DNA of 64,000 bases from Acanthochlamys bracteata (taxonomy: Eukaryota > Streptophyta > Magnoliopsida > Pandanales > Velloziaceae). The translations under genes and the position numbers were made by a program. This document shows positions 34,201 to 44,773 of this stretch, piece by piece (the first letter of the stretch is position 1; each line of letters starts with the position of its first letter). The stretch covers positions 5,239,489-5,303,488 of the forward strand of contig CM034144.1 in assembly GCA_019914995.1 (NCBI GenBank), written 5' to 3'. A model generated the notes under the pieces. It worked only from the letters and a program-made list of their open reading frames with translations. It was not told the origin of the DNA and searched no databases.

Positions 34201-34461
34201 GGCTGCGTTTGGCATAGCGTTTCAAACGCGGCTTATCCACTTTTCCTCATTTCATATTTTTCAATACATATTTTATAAGTATATAAAAATTTTGTTTAAA
34301 AATTTAGAAAGTGTAGAAAAATTCTATGGAGTGACATCTTTTTATTGCATATTTTTATTATATTTTTTAAAGTAAAAAAAATATAGCTTATTTTTAAAAA
34401 AAGATAAAAATATCCTCTATTTTAGAAAAATTCTATTTTATAAGCACTCACAAACGCACCC
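34201..34461 (+). mobile_element. MITE family A, copy 2, inside the copia RT region
   Basis: A 261-bp element with ends GGCTGCGTTTGG and (complement) GGGTGCGTTTGT, flanked by CAT on both sides (34198-34200 and 34462-34464). It interrupts the copia reverse-transcriptase region, whose sequence resumes directly on the other side. The body matches copies at 1599-1849 and 42256-42515. The 3-bp duplication and GGG...GTTTG ends suggest PIF/Harbinger affinity, although CAT is not the usual TWA target. Confidence 0.85.
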
Positions 34462-35569
34462 CATGTCTACAAATTGAACAAAGCACTCTACGATTTAAAA
34501 CAAGCTCCCAGAGCCTGGTATGATCGTTTTAGTGCATGCTTGATTGAAAAAGGGTTCTGTCGAGATAAGATTGATCTAACATTGTTTTATCTTGAATGAA
34601 GAAAATGACATTCTCATTGTTCAAATCTATGTTGATGACATAATTTTTGGAGCTACTAATGAAAGACTGTGCAGAAAATTTTCCAAGTTAATGCAGGAAA
34701 AATTTAAAATGAGTCTCATGGGAGAGCTAAACTACTTCTTTGGTCTACAAATTAAGCAAATGAAAAATGACAACTTCATCAATCAGAGTAAGTACACCAA
34801 AGATTTGATCAAGAAGTTCAGCCTAGATGGAAGTAAGGAAATCAGCACTCCTATGTCCACTTCATGCCAGCTAGATAGAGATAAAATAGGTAAATCAGTT
34901 GACCAAAAATTTTATAAAGATATGATTGAACCACTTCTATATTTAACTACAAGTAGACTAGACATTAAATTCATTATATGCTTATATGCAAAATTTCAAA
35001 GTAACCCTAAAGAATCTCATATCATAGCTGTAAAAAAAATCGCTAGATACTTAGTGGGGAGGACTAAAGAACTTGGATTGTTTTAAACAGAAATTGTGAA
35101 TTCAATTTATATGCTTATGCTGACGTTGACTTTAGTGGATGTAAGCTTCACAGAAAGAGCACAAGTGCCTCTTGTCAATTCCTAGAAAACTGTTTGATAT
35201 CCTGGTGTTATAGGAAGCAATTTTCTGTCGCTATATCCACTGCCGAAGCAGAGTATGTAGCTACTGGAAGCTGTTGTGCTCAGATACTCTGGATCAAATA
35301 ATAACTTTTAGATTTTGGATTTAACTTCAGAAATATACCAATATTCTGTGATAACACCAGTATTATCAAGCTAACAAAAAATCATATTCAACATTCACGC
35401 ACAAAACACATTGACTTACGACATCATTTTATTAGGAAACATGTTGAATGTAATGATATAGTTTTAAATTTTATTGACACTGAAAATTAACTGGCTGATA
35501 TTTTCACCAAATCCCTAGGGTCTGAATCATTTTTAAAAATTAGCCATGAATTAGGATTGTGCCTAATGT

Positions 35570-37520
35570 AACTCGCCCTGTCTCACATCTAGCACACAGT
35601 CAACCATATAACAGCTAGTTGCACTTGTTTGAATTCCTTTCTCTACACATGACAGGCAGCTGACTCATCATAAAACTAAAACATCAGCAGATGACTCAGC
35701 GAGTGACTAAAATATCTCAAACCAACTCCTCTCAACACACAAATCTTCATCTCCTTTATTTCTCCTACCCGAAACATCCAACCCAAACCTTTCTCAAAAC
35801 CCTAGATTTGAAAATTTCATCTCCTTTATCTTTACTCTGATCCCTAGCCAGTCTCAGCTGCTTCCTTGCTCAACAATTACAAAGGAAGGCTCAAAATCTC
35901 AATCCAAGAATTTCAAGTCGGCTGACAATGAGCTTGAGAAGTTATTTGAGAAAAAAGAGCTCAAGCAATATAAACGCCGGCTGTCAACTCCCATTCTTCC
36001 GCCAGCAATTGTAAGTTTGGATGATTTCAATTACTTTTGGCTTAGAGATAGAAGAGTTATTCGAGGCTCAAGGATAGATAACCTTCAACAACCTACCCAA
36101 GAAATATTACGAAGACTGCGTTTGGATATTCTATACAAATTTACAGGAAACCGGAGATGCATCTATTCGAACGAGGTAAATGATATTGAGATTAATCTTG
36201 AGCCAAGGACAATGTCTATGATGTTAGACATCCCCTACATGAGCGAGATGCCACCTATAAATGATTCTAAGCTAAATTATCTACGGCTGGCCCTAGACAG
36301 TGAAGTAATCTCACAATAGCAAAATGACTCTGCTGCACATCTCCCACTGCTCCCAAAGGCTCTTTGCCACATGTCTCGAATATGTTAATACCTAGATTCG
36401 GCAGTCGCAATGTCATCTCAATCTACGATGCTTATCTAATATGGGGATTAATCAAGAAGCTACACATCAACCTCTGTGAAGCTATATTGAAACAAATGAT
36501 TAAAGTGTCCAAGTCCGGTAGCAAGCATTTTGCCTACCCATCACATCATTTGTAGAATATGCCAACTTGAGACAGTGCCAATGGGATCCTCAGAAGTGAT
36601 CAAACGCTTCCGACTAGATGTCAAGTTTCTTAGAGGGATCACTGAAGCTAAGCCTAAACCTGCTCCACACATTCAAAAGTGACTCCTTATTGCCCACACT
36701 CACAGAAATTTTGGCTCCTTTGAAGGAATGCTTTCTTAACATTCACTCTGCACTCCTTCAACAAACCAAGCAGATTTGACAGTTGAGCACCACCTTTGGA
36801 GAGCTGAGAGATGTAATCTGCCAACCGGATCATATCTCTAAGCAAACTGTAGCGGAGAATGCCACTAATGCAAAAGAAGCTTCAGATCATCCAACTCTAG
36901 CCAATACCGAGACAGGAATGAATAGCGTTGATCCTAATATCTCTGCTTCTCCAGACATTGTAGTTCACCTCACCGAGACTGACAATATATCAGGAACAGG
37001 CAATGAGGAGCAAATTGACTCATGCCTAAGGAACCAACTGAATTTCTATTCACAGAGACAATAGCAGCTGACAACCTTAGCCAAGAGCTACCTCAAGACA
37101 AAATTTCAGAAGCAGATCCAACAACTATTTCAGATGTAGTTAAGAAACAAACTCCAAAGACAACTCTAGAACCAATCCCAGAAGATGTTCAGAAAATAGC
37201 TCAAGAGGTAGTTCAGGAGGACACCCCAGCAGCACTTCTTCAACAAATCTCTATTATTCCACCTCCTCTTCCTACCCAAACTGCATCCACCCAACCATCC
37301 CCGAGCTCCATCCTGCCTCATGGACCTAAGAGAATCAAACAAAAAGCTCATAAATCCACCTCGCTCCAAGCGACAATGTCATTATACTTCCACAGTCAGC
37401 TTCTGCTAAACCTAAACACCAACGACCAAGGCCTCCTAGGTGCAGAACCTCTACCCATCGCAAAAATATTTAACTGCTCCTCTTATTTTACTAATTCTAC
37501 ATGTCTCCTTCTATGAGCAT
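35570..37520 (+). other. Extra 3' region of the copia element
   Basis: About 2 kb lies between the RNase H remains and the right LTR. It has open stretches with protein-like composition: a part around 36017-36320 and a Pro/Thr/Glu-rich low-complexity part around 36780-37380. Sireviruses are known to carry an additional region here, sometimes called env-like. I see no clear membrane or signal segment, so its role in this element is unknown. It is part of the fossil. Confidence 0.5.
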
Positions 37521-37689
37521 TATGGTTTGTCAAAACTTTTAGTGTTAGGATTTATATTGTTTTCAGTTATTCTACATTTCTTTAGCTGTTAACATTATTC
37601 ATACTGTTTAGTTTACCTTGACTGTTATGCTTGTCTTGTCATCTTATTCTTTTTTTGAGATGACAAAAAAGGGGAAAGAAGAGAAAACA

Positions 37690-38665
37690 AAAATTATTGT
37701 GTGCATACGCTATGTTGGCCAAAGGGGCCACAACGATTGATATTACAAAGAACCAGAGAAGGAACAAGAGAGAGGCACATATTGAAGGGTTTCGTCGATG
37801 CATTTAATGCCGATAAAGGGCTTGCATTGGAATAGCAAAAAGAAATCCTGGAGCAGCCGACTGACCAATGGAAAAATCTCATATCTGCCTCTGATGATTC
37901 GCTGCAGCTCAAACACATCAACGGATCAATCTTTTAACGGGAAGAACCAGTCATCTGTAAGGAAGAAAGCACTATAAAAAGGGGAAATGTTGCAGAACAG
38001 ATGGTAAGTAGTCGGAGAAAAAATTTTTAATTCAATCTGCCCTACATGAAATTTCATATTGCTGATCACTCAATAAACATCATCATCTTTAGCAACAGTT
38101 TGATCTTTTCAACTAAAAACTTTTTGATTGCTTATTTTACTTTGAGACTGATCGTGTGTCAAAACATATGTTTACTAAACTTACTTGTAACTGTGTGATA
38201 GAGAGTGTAAGGTGCACTTGGTAAAGGAGCTCAGTTGTAGCTTGGAGATAGCTTTTAGACTTTGTAACAATGATAAGTTGTCAGCCGCGGGGACTAGGTT
38301 GTTCGGTAGGCTGTGAAGGATTATTTTGGCAAAGAAACTCTTAAAAGAAAGTGTGCTTGGAGAAGCACTTTACTTTTGATTTGTGTAGCTTGTTAAAAGT
38401 CTAGTTAAGTTTTGGCTCTCATAATAGAGCGACTGTGGATATAGGCAAAGGAGTTGCTGAACCACGTTAAATCTCCTTTCATATCTTTTTTAATATAGAC
38501 AGCCATAATAATTCATCAATAATGCTCACTGCCTACAGAATTTAGCCTACTCATAGCTAGTTGACGAATTGTTGTGTGTAGGAATACCATCATTGAAATT
38601 TTTTTTTATTTATTTATCAACTTAATTCATCCATACTCTTTTGAGTTGATCTTACAAGAGAATCA
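37690..38665 (+). repeat. Right copia LTR
   Basis: It follows a purine-rich AAAAAAGGGGAAAGAAGAG tract near 37665. From 37788 it aligns with 27092-27415 (TTTCGTCGATGCATTTAATG, AAGAAAGCACTATAARAAGG) and from 38140 with 29573-30105, ending in AATCA at 38665. The exact 5' boundary is uncertain because the left copy is truncated there. Confidence 0.75.
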
Positions 38666-38669
38666 ATAT

Positions 38670-40527
38670 ATATTGTCAATTGATGAATTATTAGAACAGA
38701 TAGAGATTGTAAAAAATGTGAAGTTTGAAAAGCCTCTATTCAAATTTGTAGTAATTAATCTTAAAAGTTAAGGTTTATAATATACTATAATATTTTATTT
38801 TAAATCAAATAAAGAATCAAATTGTAGAGATGTAGACCAAGTCCCAAGAGTAGGGGAAATACTGTCGATGATTAAGAATTATGCCTACCGGTGCTTGAGA
38901 AAGCACAGAGGTATATTTATGGACGTGGGCATGAACTTAAGCCGCCTAACACTCGTTCTATTAGTTCCTCTACTCAAACATATGAGAATTTGGTTATGAA
39001 AAAACAGATTGTAACTTTAGAGGAAAAAAATAAAAAACAACAGGCTGAGCTTGAGAATCAACAATCTTAGCTTAAGAAGCAACAAATGAACTGCTTGAAA
39101 CTAGATAACGCCTCCTTGAAAATGAAAAAAATTATCATTTCTCATAGAGATGTTTGGAAAACTTAAAAGTGCTACTAAACCACCTATATAATAAGTTCAT
39201 TATGTGTTTCTTATTATTTAGAAAAGATATATTTATTGTTTAGCTAAATTTTGCTCATTTAGCTTGATTTTATTCACTATTTTTTTTACTGACTAATGTT
39301 TGATTGAGTATTATTAATGTTTGATCTAGTCGTGTAGTTGCAGTATATGTAGATGCATAGATAGTCTTACATAATAAATTTGTAGTAGTGCTATGTCTAG
39401 CTTACTAATAACCATGGCATAGGAGAGCTAGCTAGGTGGTTGTGTGTAAGGCTAAGTAGGGTTTGTTTATTATAACAAAGATCATTTGTATGTCATTTCT
39501 TATTAACAAAGTGTTATTAGTACTTTTCAAGAGTGAAATATATATCTTAAGTTTGAGCAAATTTAATTAGCTAATAGAATTTATACATAAAAGGAATATG
39601 GTTGTTAGTTTTCTAGACTTTTACTATAAGCATGTGCTTGTTATTAATGTATCATTTGTATGCTACTACCAGCATTGTGAATCCTGTCCATAAAAAAGTT
39701 TGCTCTATTAAATCATGTTTACTTAAAGAATAATATGATTTCAAAAAATATATATTTTTTGCTGTATGTCTTATATTATATATAATAAAATTATTTGCTT
39801 TATTTGTTGCAGGGATGGTGTTTCAAATAGCTATCTGGGGTGATTCATTGTAAGTGAGACAAGCTTTTCTTCGTTCATCTTCATGTATGAGATGACGCGT
39901 GTGGATGCAATCGCAGAATCGAATTGTAATTAGTTTAAGCATTTGAGGAATATCAACACTTAGTTTTCTTTTCATCTATTTGTGTGTTGAATATTTGTGG
40001 TGAATAGGTTTTGTTATGTATATACTTTACGTGTTGAATATATGAATGCAATATATGATAACGGTTATAGAATTAAAAACAGCAACCTAGTGTTATATTC
40101 ATATAAATTGCCAACTGCACTAGTAATCAGTCGGCACTTTTCGACTGAAGGGATAAGTTACAAACTATCGACACCAAAAAATAGAACTTAATTACTGACT
40201 ATCACTGCAGTCGGTATTTACCGACTGTAATATTAGTCTGTATTTATCGACTGAATGTCACTCGTATTTATCGAAAACTATAGTACTAGTCGATAAATGT
40301 CAACGAAAATGTCGATCGGTAAGTTTTTCGACCAACAAAATAGTCGGCAAATTATGTCCATATTTTTTAGTCGGTATTTTACTATACAATACTGACTAAC
40401 TATTAATATCGGTCAGTAAATGAAATATTTTACTGACTATATTTATTTCAGTCAATGAATTAGTTTGCCATTGGATTTTAAAAGTTGCCGATTGATATCG
40501 TCGGTGAAGCTGTTAATTGTAATAGTG
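38670..40527 (+). mobile_element. CACTA transposon, 3' part with transposase remnant
   Basis: At about 38880-39060 the plus strand encodes the tail of a plant CACTA transposase: YIYGRGHELKPPNTRS followed by SISSSTQTYENLVM and a Lys/Glu/Gln-rich coiled coil that meets a stop. From 40110 the sequence is full of subterminal repeats (AGTCGGTATTT, TAAATACCGACT-type, both orientations), and it ends AATAGTG at 40527, complement CACTATT. The 5' part is missing; the copia right LTR adjoins at 38665. It is not autonomous. Confidence 0.7.
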
Positions 40528-42255
40528 TCTATAATAATACGATTATGATTGACTGTAAATAATTAAACGAGGGCACTTAAAGCTAAAGAGAACCGGAGGA
40601 GAAACTCTATTAGCTAAAAGATAATGGAGCCCTAACAAGTCCCTACTTGCAAATTTAAAAACAAAAAAACAGTTACTAATATTAGTGCTTGTTGCAATGG
40701 TTCGAGGCTAACACGCCAAGTCCAAAAGAAATGACTACTGTTACTAAATACTTAACTAGCGACATTAAAATTAAGAATATCTAATGCTTACATTAAAATC
40801 AAGAATAGTTCTTGATGAATGTTCACTTTTCATAAAATTTATTTTTAATAAATTTTTATATTTACTTGTATTAAATAACTTTCAGTACTCATTTGTTTTA
40901 GATAGATACTTATTAATTATAAAATCAGTTTGTACTTATTTATTTTCCAGACTCTCTTTAAAAAAATAAAAACTTCGTTATCAGAGCTGTTTGAAATATA
41001 ATACACTGTAATACTACTACTGCACCACGATCTCCGCGTACGACCGACATATCGTATATCTTTTTATATATATATAAACTATAGAACAAGTCAGACATAT
41101 CGTATATTTACTACATATATAAACTATAGAACAAGTCACTGACAAATTTCGTTGACGTAGACATGAACCAACAATTAACTAACGAAGGATTTGGCTTGTT
41201 GCTTGTTAGTGAGACCTACGTACGTACGTGACACACCCATGCATATACATCTGCATGAAAAACAACATCATCGTCACCGTCACTTCTTTTTCAACTTCCC
41301 CACACGTAAACTAAACCACATACGTGTAAATTCAACGTGCATGCATTATTCTTTTTCCCGCTTTATATAGATCTTATGAACACGTAATCCAAGAGAGAGG
41401 TTTGTTTGGATATATAAGTGCTGATTAAGTCGTTGATGCAATGTTTAAGGTTTCTCATCTCATGTAAGTAAAACCAATGAATGCCATCTAATTAAATATT
41501 CAAACGCGTTAGATTCCATAAAAATCTTGATAATGTTACTATCGTTGTGTTCTACGTGTTCAGCTCTCGTGATCGTGGATAGTGACAGAATTAGGCATTG
41601 ATTGAATTATGAGTCAATCATGTTAGAGTGGAGAACTACAAGTCTTAAGCACTACTATTGCTTTGTTTAAGAAATTAGTTGTTTACTATTCTATTACTTT
41701 ATGCATATGCTAATTCATATATAAAAAATATGTATATTAGCTAGTATAAACAATTGCCAAAAAAAATTATCAACCAGTCAAAAGTTCTCGACGCGAAACT
41801 TTTTAAAGCAAAAGTTTCTTATGTTATATAATTTTCTTTGAAGATAAAATATATATATATAATTTAACTTGTATTAGTAGTACACTTAAAACTGAGGAAC
41901 TACTGATACATTCAATTACGTACTTATCATTAAAAGATGCACTTTATTAAAATTAGATGTGAAATAACAAATATATATTTTTTTTAAATAAGGCTTGAAC
42001 AAAACTTTGGTCCTTCAATCAAACCTGATTTGCAAATATATGATATTGGTAGAACTTGTTATTAAACTCTCTAGTGAGTATGCAATTAAGGAGTGTTTGA
42101 AATAACTTAAAATTTTTTGAAAATATTTTATTAAGCTTAAGCAAATAAAACGAACAGCCAAATTAATGACTCCTATGTCTAACTGCAGTCCTGGATTTCG
42201 CGTCTCTTATCAATGCGGCTTCTCTGTGTCGGTGGCCTTTTAGTGAAGATATTTA
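40528..42255. other. No recognisable gene
   Basis: An AT-rich spacer with no convincing coding sequence. It contains the 48-bp tandem duplication at 41046-41138, a run of ACGTACGTACGTG with CATGCATATACATCTGCATG at 41215-41260, and a TATA-like TTTATATAGATC near 41362. These could be promoter-like but no gene follows. The only short frame after them, near 41444, ends at a GTAAGT-like donor and leads nowhere I can follow. Confidence 0.4.
41046..41138. repeat. 48-bp tandem duplication
   Basis: Two units starting GACATATCGTATAT and ending AACTATAGAACAAGTCA begin at 41046 and 41094. They differ mainly in the TA-rich middle. Confidence 0.75.
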
Positions 42256-42515
42256 GGGGACGTTTGGAAGTGCTTATAAAATAGAATTTTTATGAAATAT
42301 AAAATATTTTTATTTTTTTTTAAAACGAGTTCTATTTTTTTTTCTAACAAAATAATAAAAATATGCAATAAAAAGATCTCATTTCGTAAAATTTTTTTAC
42401 ACTTTCTAAATTTTTAAATAAATTTTTTATATACTTATAAAATATATATTAAAAACTATGAAATGAAAAAAAATTAATAAATAATTTGTGAAAAAGCTGC
42501 TCCAAACACACTCTC
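42256..42515 (-). mobile_element. MITE family A, copy 3 (inverted)
   Basis: About 260 bp, reverse-complement relative to the copies at 1599 and 34201. Its ends are GGGGACGTTTGG and (complement) GAGTGTGTTTGGA. Shared internal words in this orientation are AAAAATATGCAATAAAAAGA and TTTACACTTTCTAAATTTTT. TTA precedes the left end, but a matching right flank is not clear. Confidence 0.7.
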
Positions 42516-43900
42516 AAAACCAAGCTTTGATGGTTGATACTTAACTCAATGTTGGTTGGTACGATCGAGCTTGGATTTAAAAATTCACACACGATTCCGA
42601 TTCGATTAGCTTTGGTATTCTGCTTTTTCTGTTTAGGTTTGATCAATGTTACGGTGTGTTTTAAATTTCAATAATTTTAATTTTATTCATCAAATTTTAA
42701 ATTATGAATAGTTTATATATTTTAATTATAATAAAAAATTTAAAATTTAAATTTCACATTCGAAATTTTAATTTTAATTTTTTTATTTGCACACTTTTCA
42801 ATATTTTTTTATTTACACACTTTTTTATTTTATATATTTTTTAATATTTAACACACTTCAAAAAATTATTAAATTATAAATACTGAAATTTATTTTATTT
42901 TTATTTTTATTTTTTATTTTACGAATTAAATGATTAGTTTTTAAATTCATAAAAGTATTGATAAGATTTGAAACAACGTAACAGAATAAACAAAAATCCA
43001 CGTAATCCAGAGAAGTTTCGCGCCATGCAAGCAACCATGACAAAACAGCACCTTACTTGTTGACAGATGGCAGACTGACTCATTTTCAACGAGAATGACT
43101 AAGATGCAATGACTCAGCTGACTAATGCCTTAACACGTAATTATATAATAGTATGCATATTCCATTGCTGCATACGTAACGCGTTTTGAATGTAACCGTA
43201 TGATTCCACAGGAAAATATCTTTCTATAATCTATATAACAGCGCATATCTTTTCATTTTTCAAATTTAAGAATTCACTGATACGAAAAGTATCATTAACT
43301 TCGTAAGTAAACTCGTGACTTCACCTGGAGCGCTTAGTGCTTCATTTTTCTTTGTCAAACAATATTTAACTCGAAGTCTATACATTTACCCGTATTAATT
43401 GTCCGAGAGTAAAATCCCACATTCTTTGCTAAGAACAAGAAAACAAGAAATATCAAAATCAGTAACTGTCTAGAAATTTGATTAACAATCGATTCATTGC
43501 TGCAAAGTCAAAAATCTTTTAGTTATGACATGAACTTAAGTGATATAGATACTTAAAATGATAATAAATTTTACTTTTGAGTTCAACCACATCATCAAAG
43601 TTATCAATCATTTAAAATTTACATTCACTTCTATATTAAATTTTGTTTACATTAAATTTAAACACAAGTTTTAACTCACATTTTTAATTATTATATCAAA
43701 TATTATTATAATTAAATTGTATGTATTATAAAATTTTACTTTGGTAATTAATATATATGGACCTAAGCTGGCAAGCGATTTTGTTCAGCATTTCTTACTA
43801 AATAGTTATTACCTTTTTGTTAATACCATAAACACCTTCCCTAATCTTAGTTTTAAAAAGTGAAAATGCTGCTAGGTGTTAAAACATCACATCACAAAAC
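42516..43900. other. AT-rich spacer; possible decayed MITE, no gene
   Basis: 42645-42980 is extremely AT-rich, with edges GTTACGGTGTGTTTTAAATT and ATTTGAAACAACGTAAC and an internal TTATTTACACACTTTT also present (inverted) in the Tourist-like MITE at 28577. It may be a diverged relative. The rest shows no coding region. Confidence 0.35.
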
Positions 43901-43928
43901 ACACAAAACATCACCTTTCAAATGGATC

Positions 43929-43934
43929 CACGTG
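43929..43934 (+). promoter_or_regulatory. G-box (CACGTG), distal
   Basis: CACGTG in the context ATCCACGTGTAA, about 840 bp upstream of the U-box gene. G-boxes bind bZIP and bHLH factors. Its role here is inferred from position only. Confidence 0.4.
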
Positions 43935-44588
43935 TAAAATGCTCAACGCGTAAAAGTTTAAGCAGCTTGTTAGCTGTTTTCTGTTCTTAGCTGAACATCC
44001 AAGATCCGGCATGTCGGCCGTCGACTACGACGGTTGTACGTATTTGGTACTACTACCGCCAATAGCACTGCCACTTCCCACGCCACGTTGCAGGACGGTC
44101 GGTGGGCCCCATGAATCTTCCGACATCGTAGTTCTCAGGGTATTATCACCACCAGTCGATTAAATCTTTCTATTTAATCCAACGGTTAGATAAGAAAGAA
44201 TTTAAAATTGCTCGAGATGGGATCTGTCTCCCGTGATTAACTTATCTAATCCAACTCCTCACTCCACGTTCTCTCTTTCTTAACTGCACGCCCAGCTTCA
44301 GTTCTAATATTTATTTATTATCTAATTACTTAAAAGTATATTTTAATAATCTTTTCAACAAAGTTTAGAGATATATAGTATAATTTATTTATTGTTTTCT
44401 CAGAGTGCAGTATACTACAGTGTAGTTTCCACCATGCTTGATGTCACGTTTTCAGCAACACCCAAGAAATTTCTCATTTTTTTTCGTAACAAATACATAT
44501 TCTTACTTTTTGTCATTTTTTCTCACGTTGCACGAACCTACCCAATCAATTTCTACGACCACCGCTGTCGTACACGTTTCTGTAATTC

Positions 44589-44596
44589 CACGTGGC
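44589..44596 (+). promoter_or_regulatory. ABRE / G-box (CACGTGGC)
   Basis: A perfect ABA-responsive element core, CACGTGGC, lies 52 bp upstream of the TATA box and 178 bp before the start codon of the U-box gene. ABREs are bound by AREB/ABF bZIP factors. The Arabidopsis relatives PUB18/PUB19 are known to be ABA- and drought-linked, so this site fits the expected regulation. Confidence 0.6.
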
Positions 44597-44647
44597 GTCA
44601 TCTCCAATTACACCTCATAATCATTTTATTTTTTCCTTTACTTCCTC

Positions 44648-44654
44648 TATATAA
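44648..44654 (+). promoter_or_regulatory. TATA box of the U-box gene
   Basis: TATATAA in the context CCTCTATATAACC lies 120 bp upstream of the ATG, leaving a 5' leader of roughly 90 bp that is CT-rich. Confidence 0.65.
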
Positions 44655-44773
44655 CCTTAATAACGCTTCTACACGCACCGCCAAATTCGCAAAATCTCAT
44701 CAAACGTATTCAAACAGCTCTCTTCTTTTTTTCTTTTTCCCTTTAATTTTTTCAATTTAATTCCTTTCAAGAT

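Larger units (their letters stand above)
27092..38665 (+). mobile_element. Sirevirus-like Ty1/copia element with nested insertions
   Basis: An old plus-strand element of about 9 kb once its insertions are discounted. The left LTR begins at 27092 (its first ~100 bp are missing), is interrupted by a gypsy-derived insertion (about 27416-29572), and resumes to 30105. The right LTR ends at 38665. The primer site TGGTATCAGG at 30111 matches initiator-Met tRNA. Parts in order: gag about 30170-31060 with a zinc-knuckle-like tract; gag/linker with long charged stretches to 32150; protease near 32220; integrase about 32800-33420; reverse transcriptase about 33770-35090, with a MITE inside; RNase H about 35090-35560; an extra region about 35570-37520. 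The LTRs differ by something near 15-20%, so it is several million years old. It is a fossil with well over ten breaks. Confidence 0.85.
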
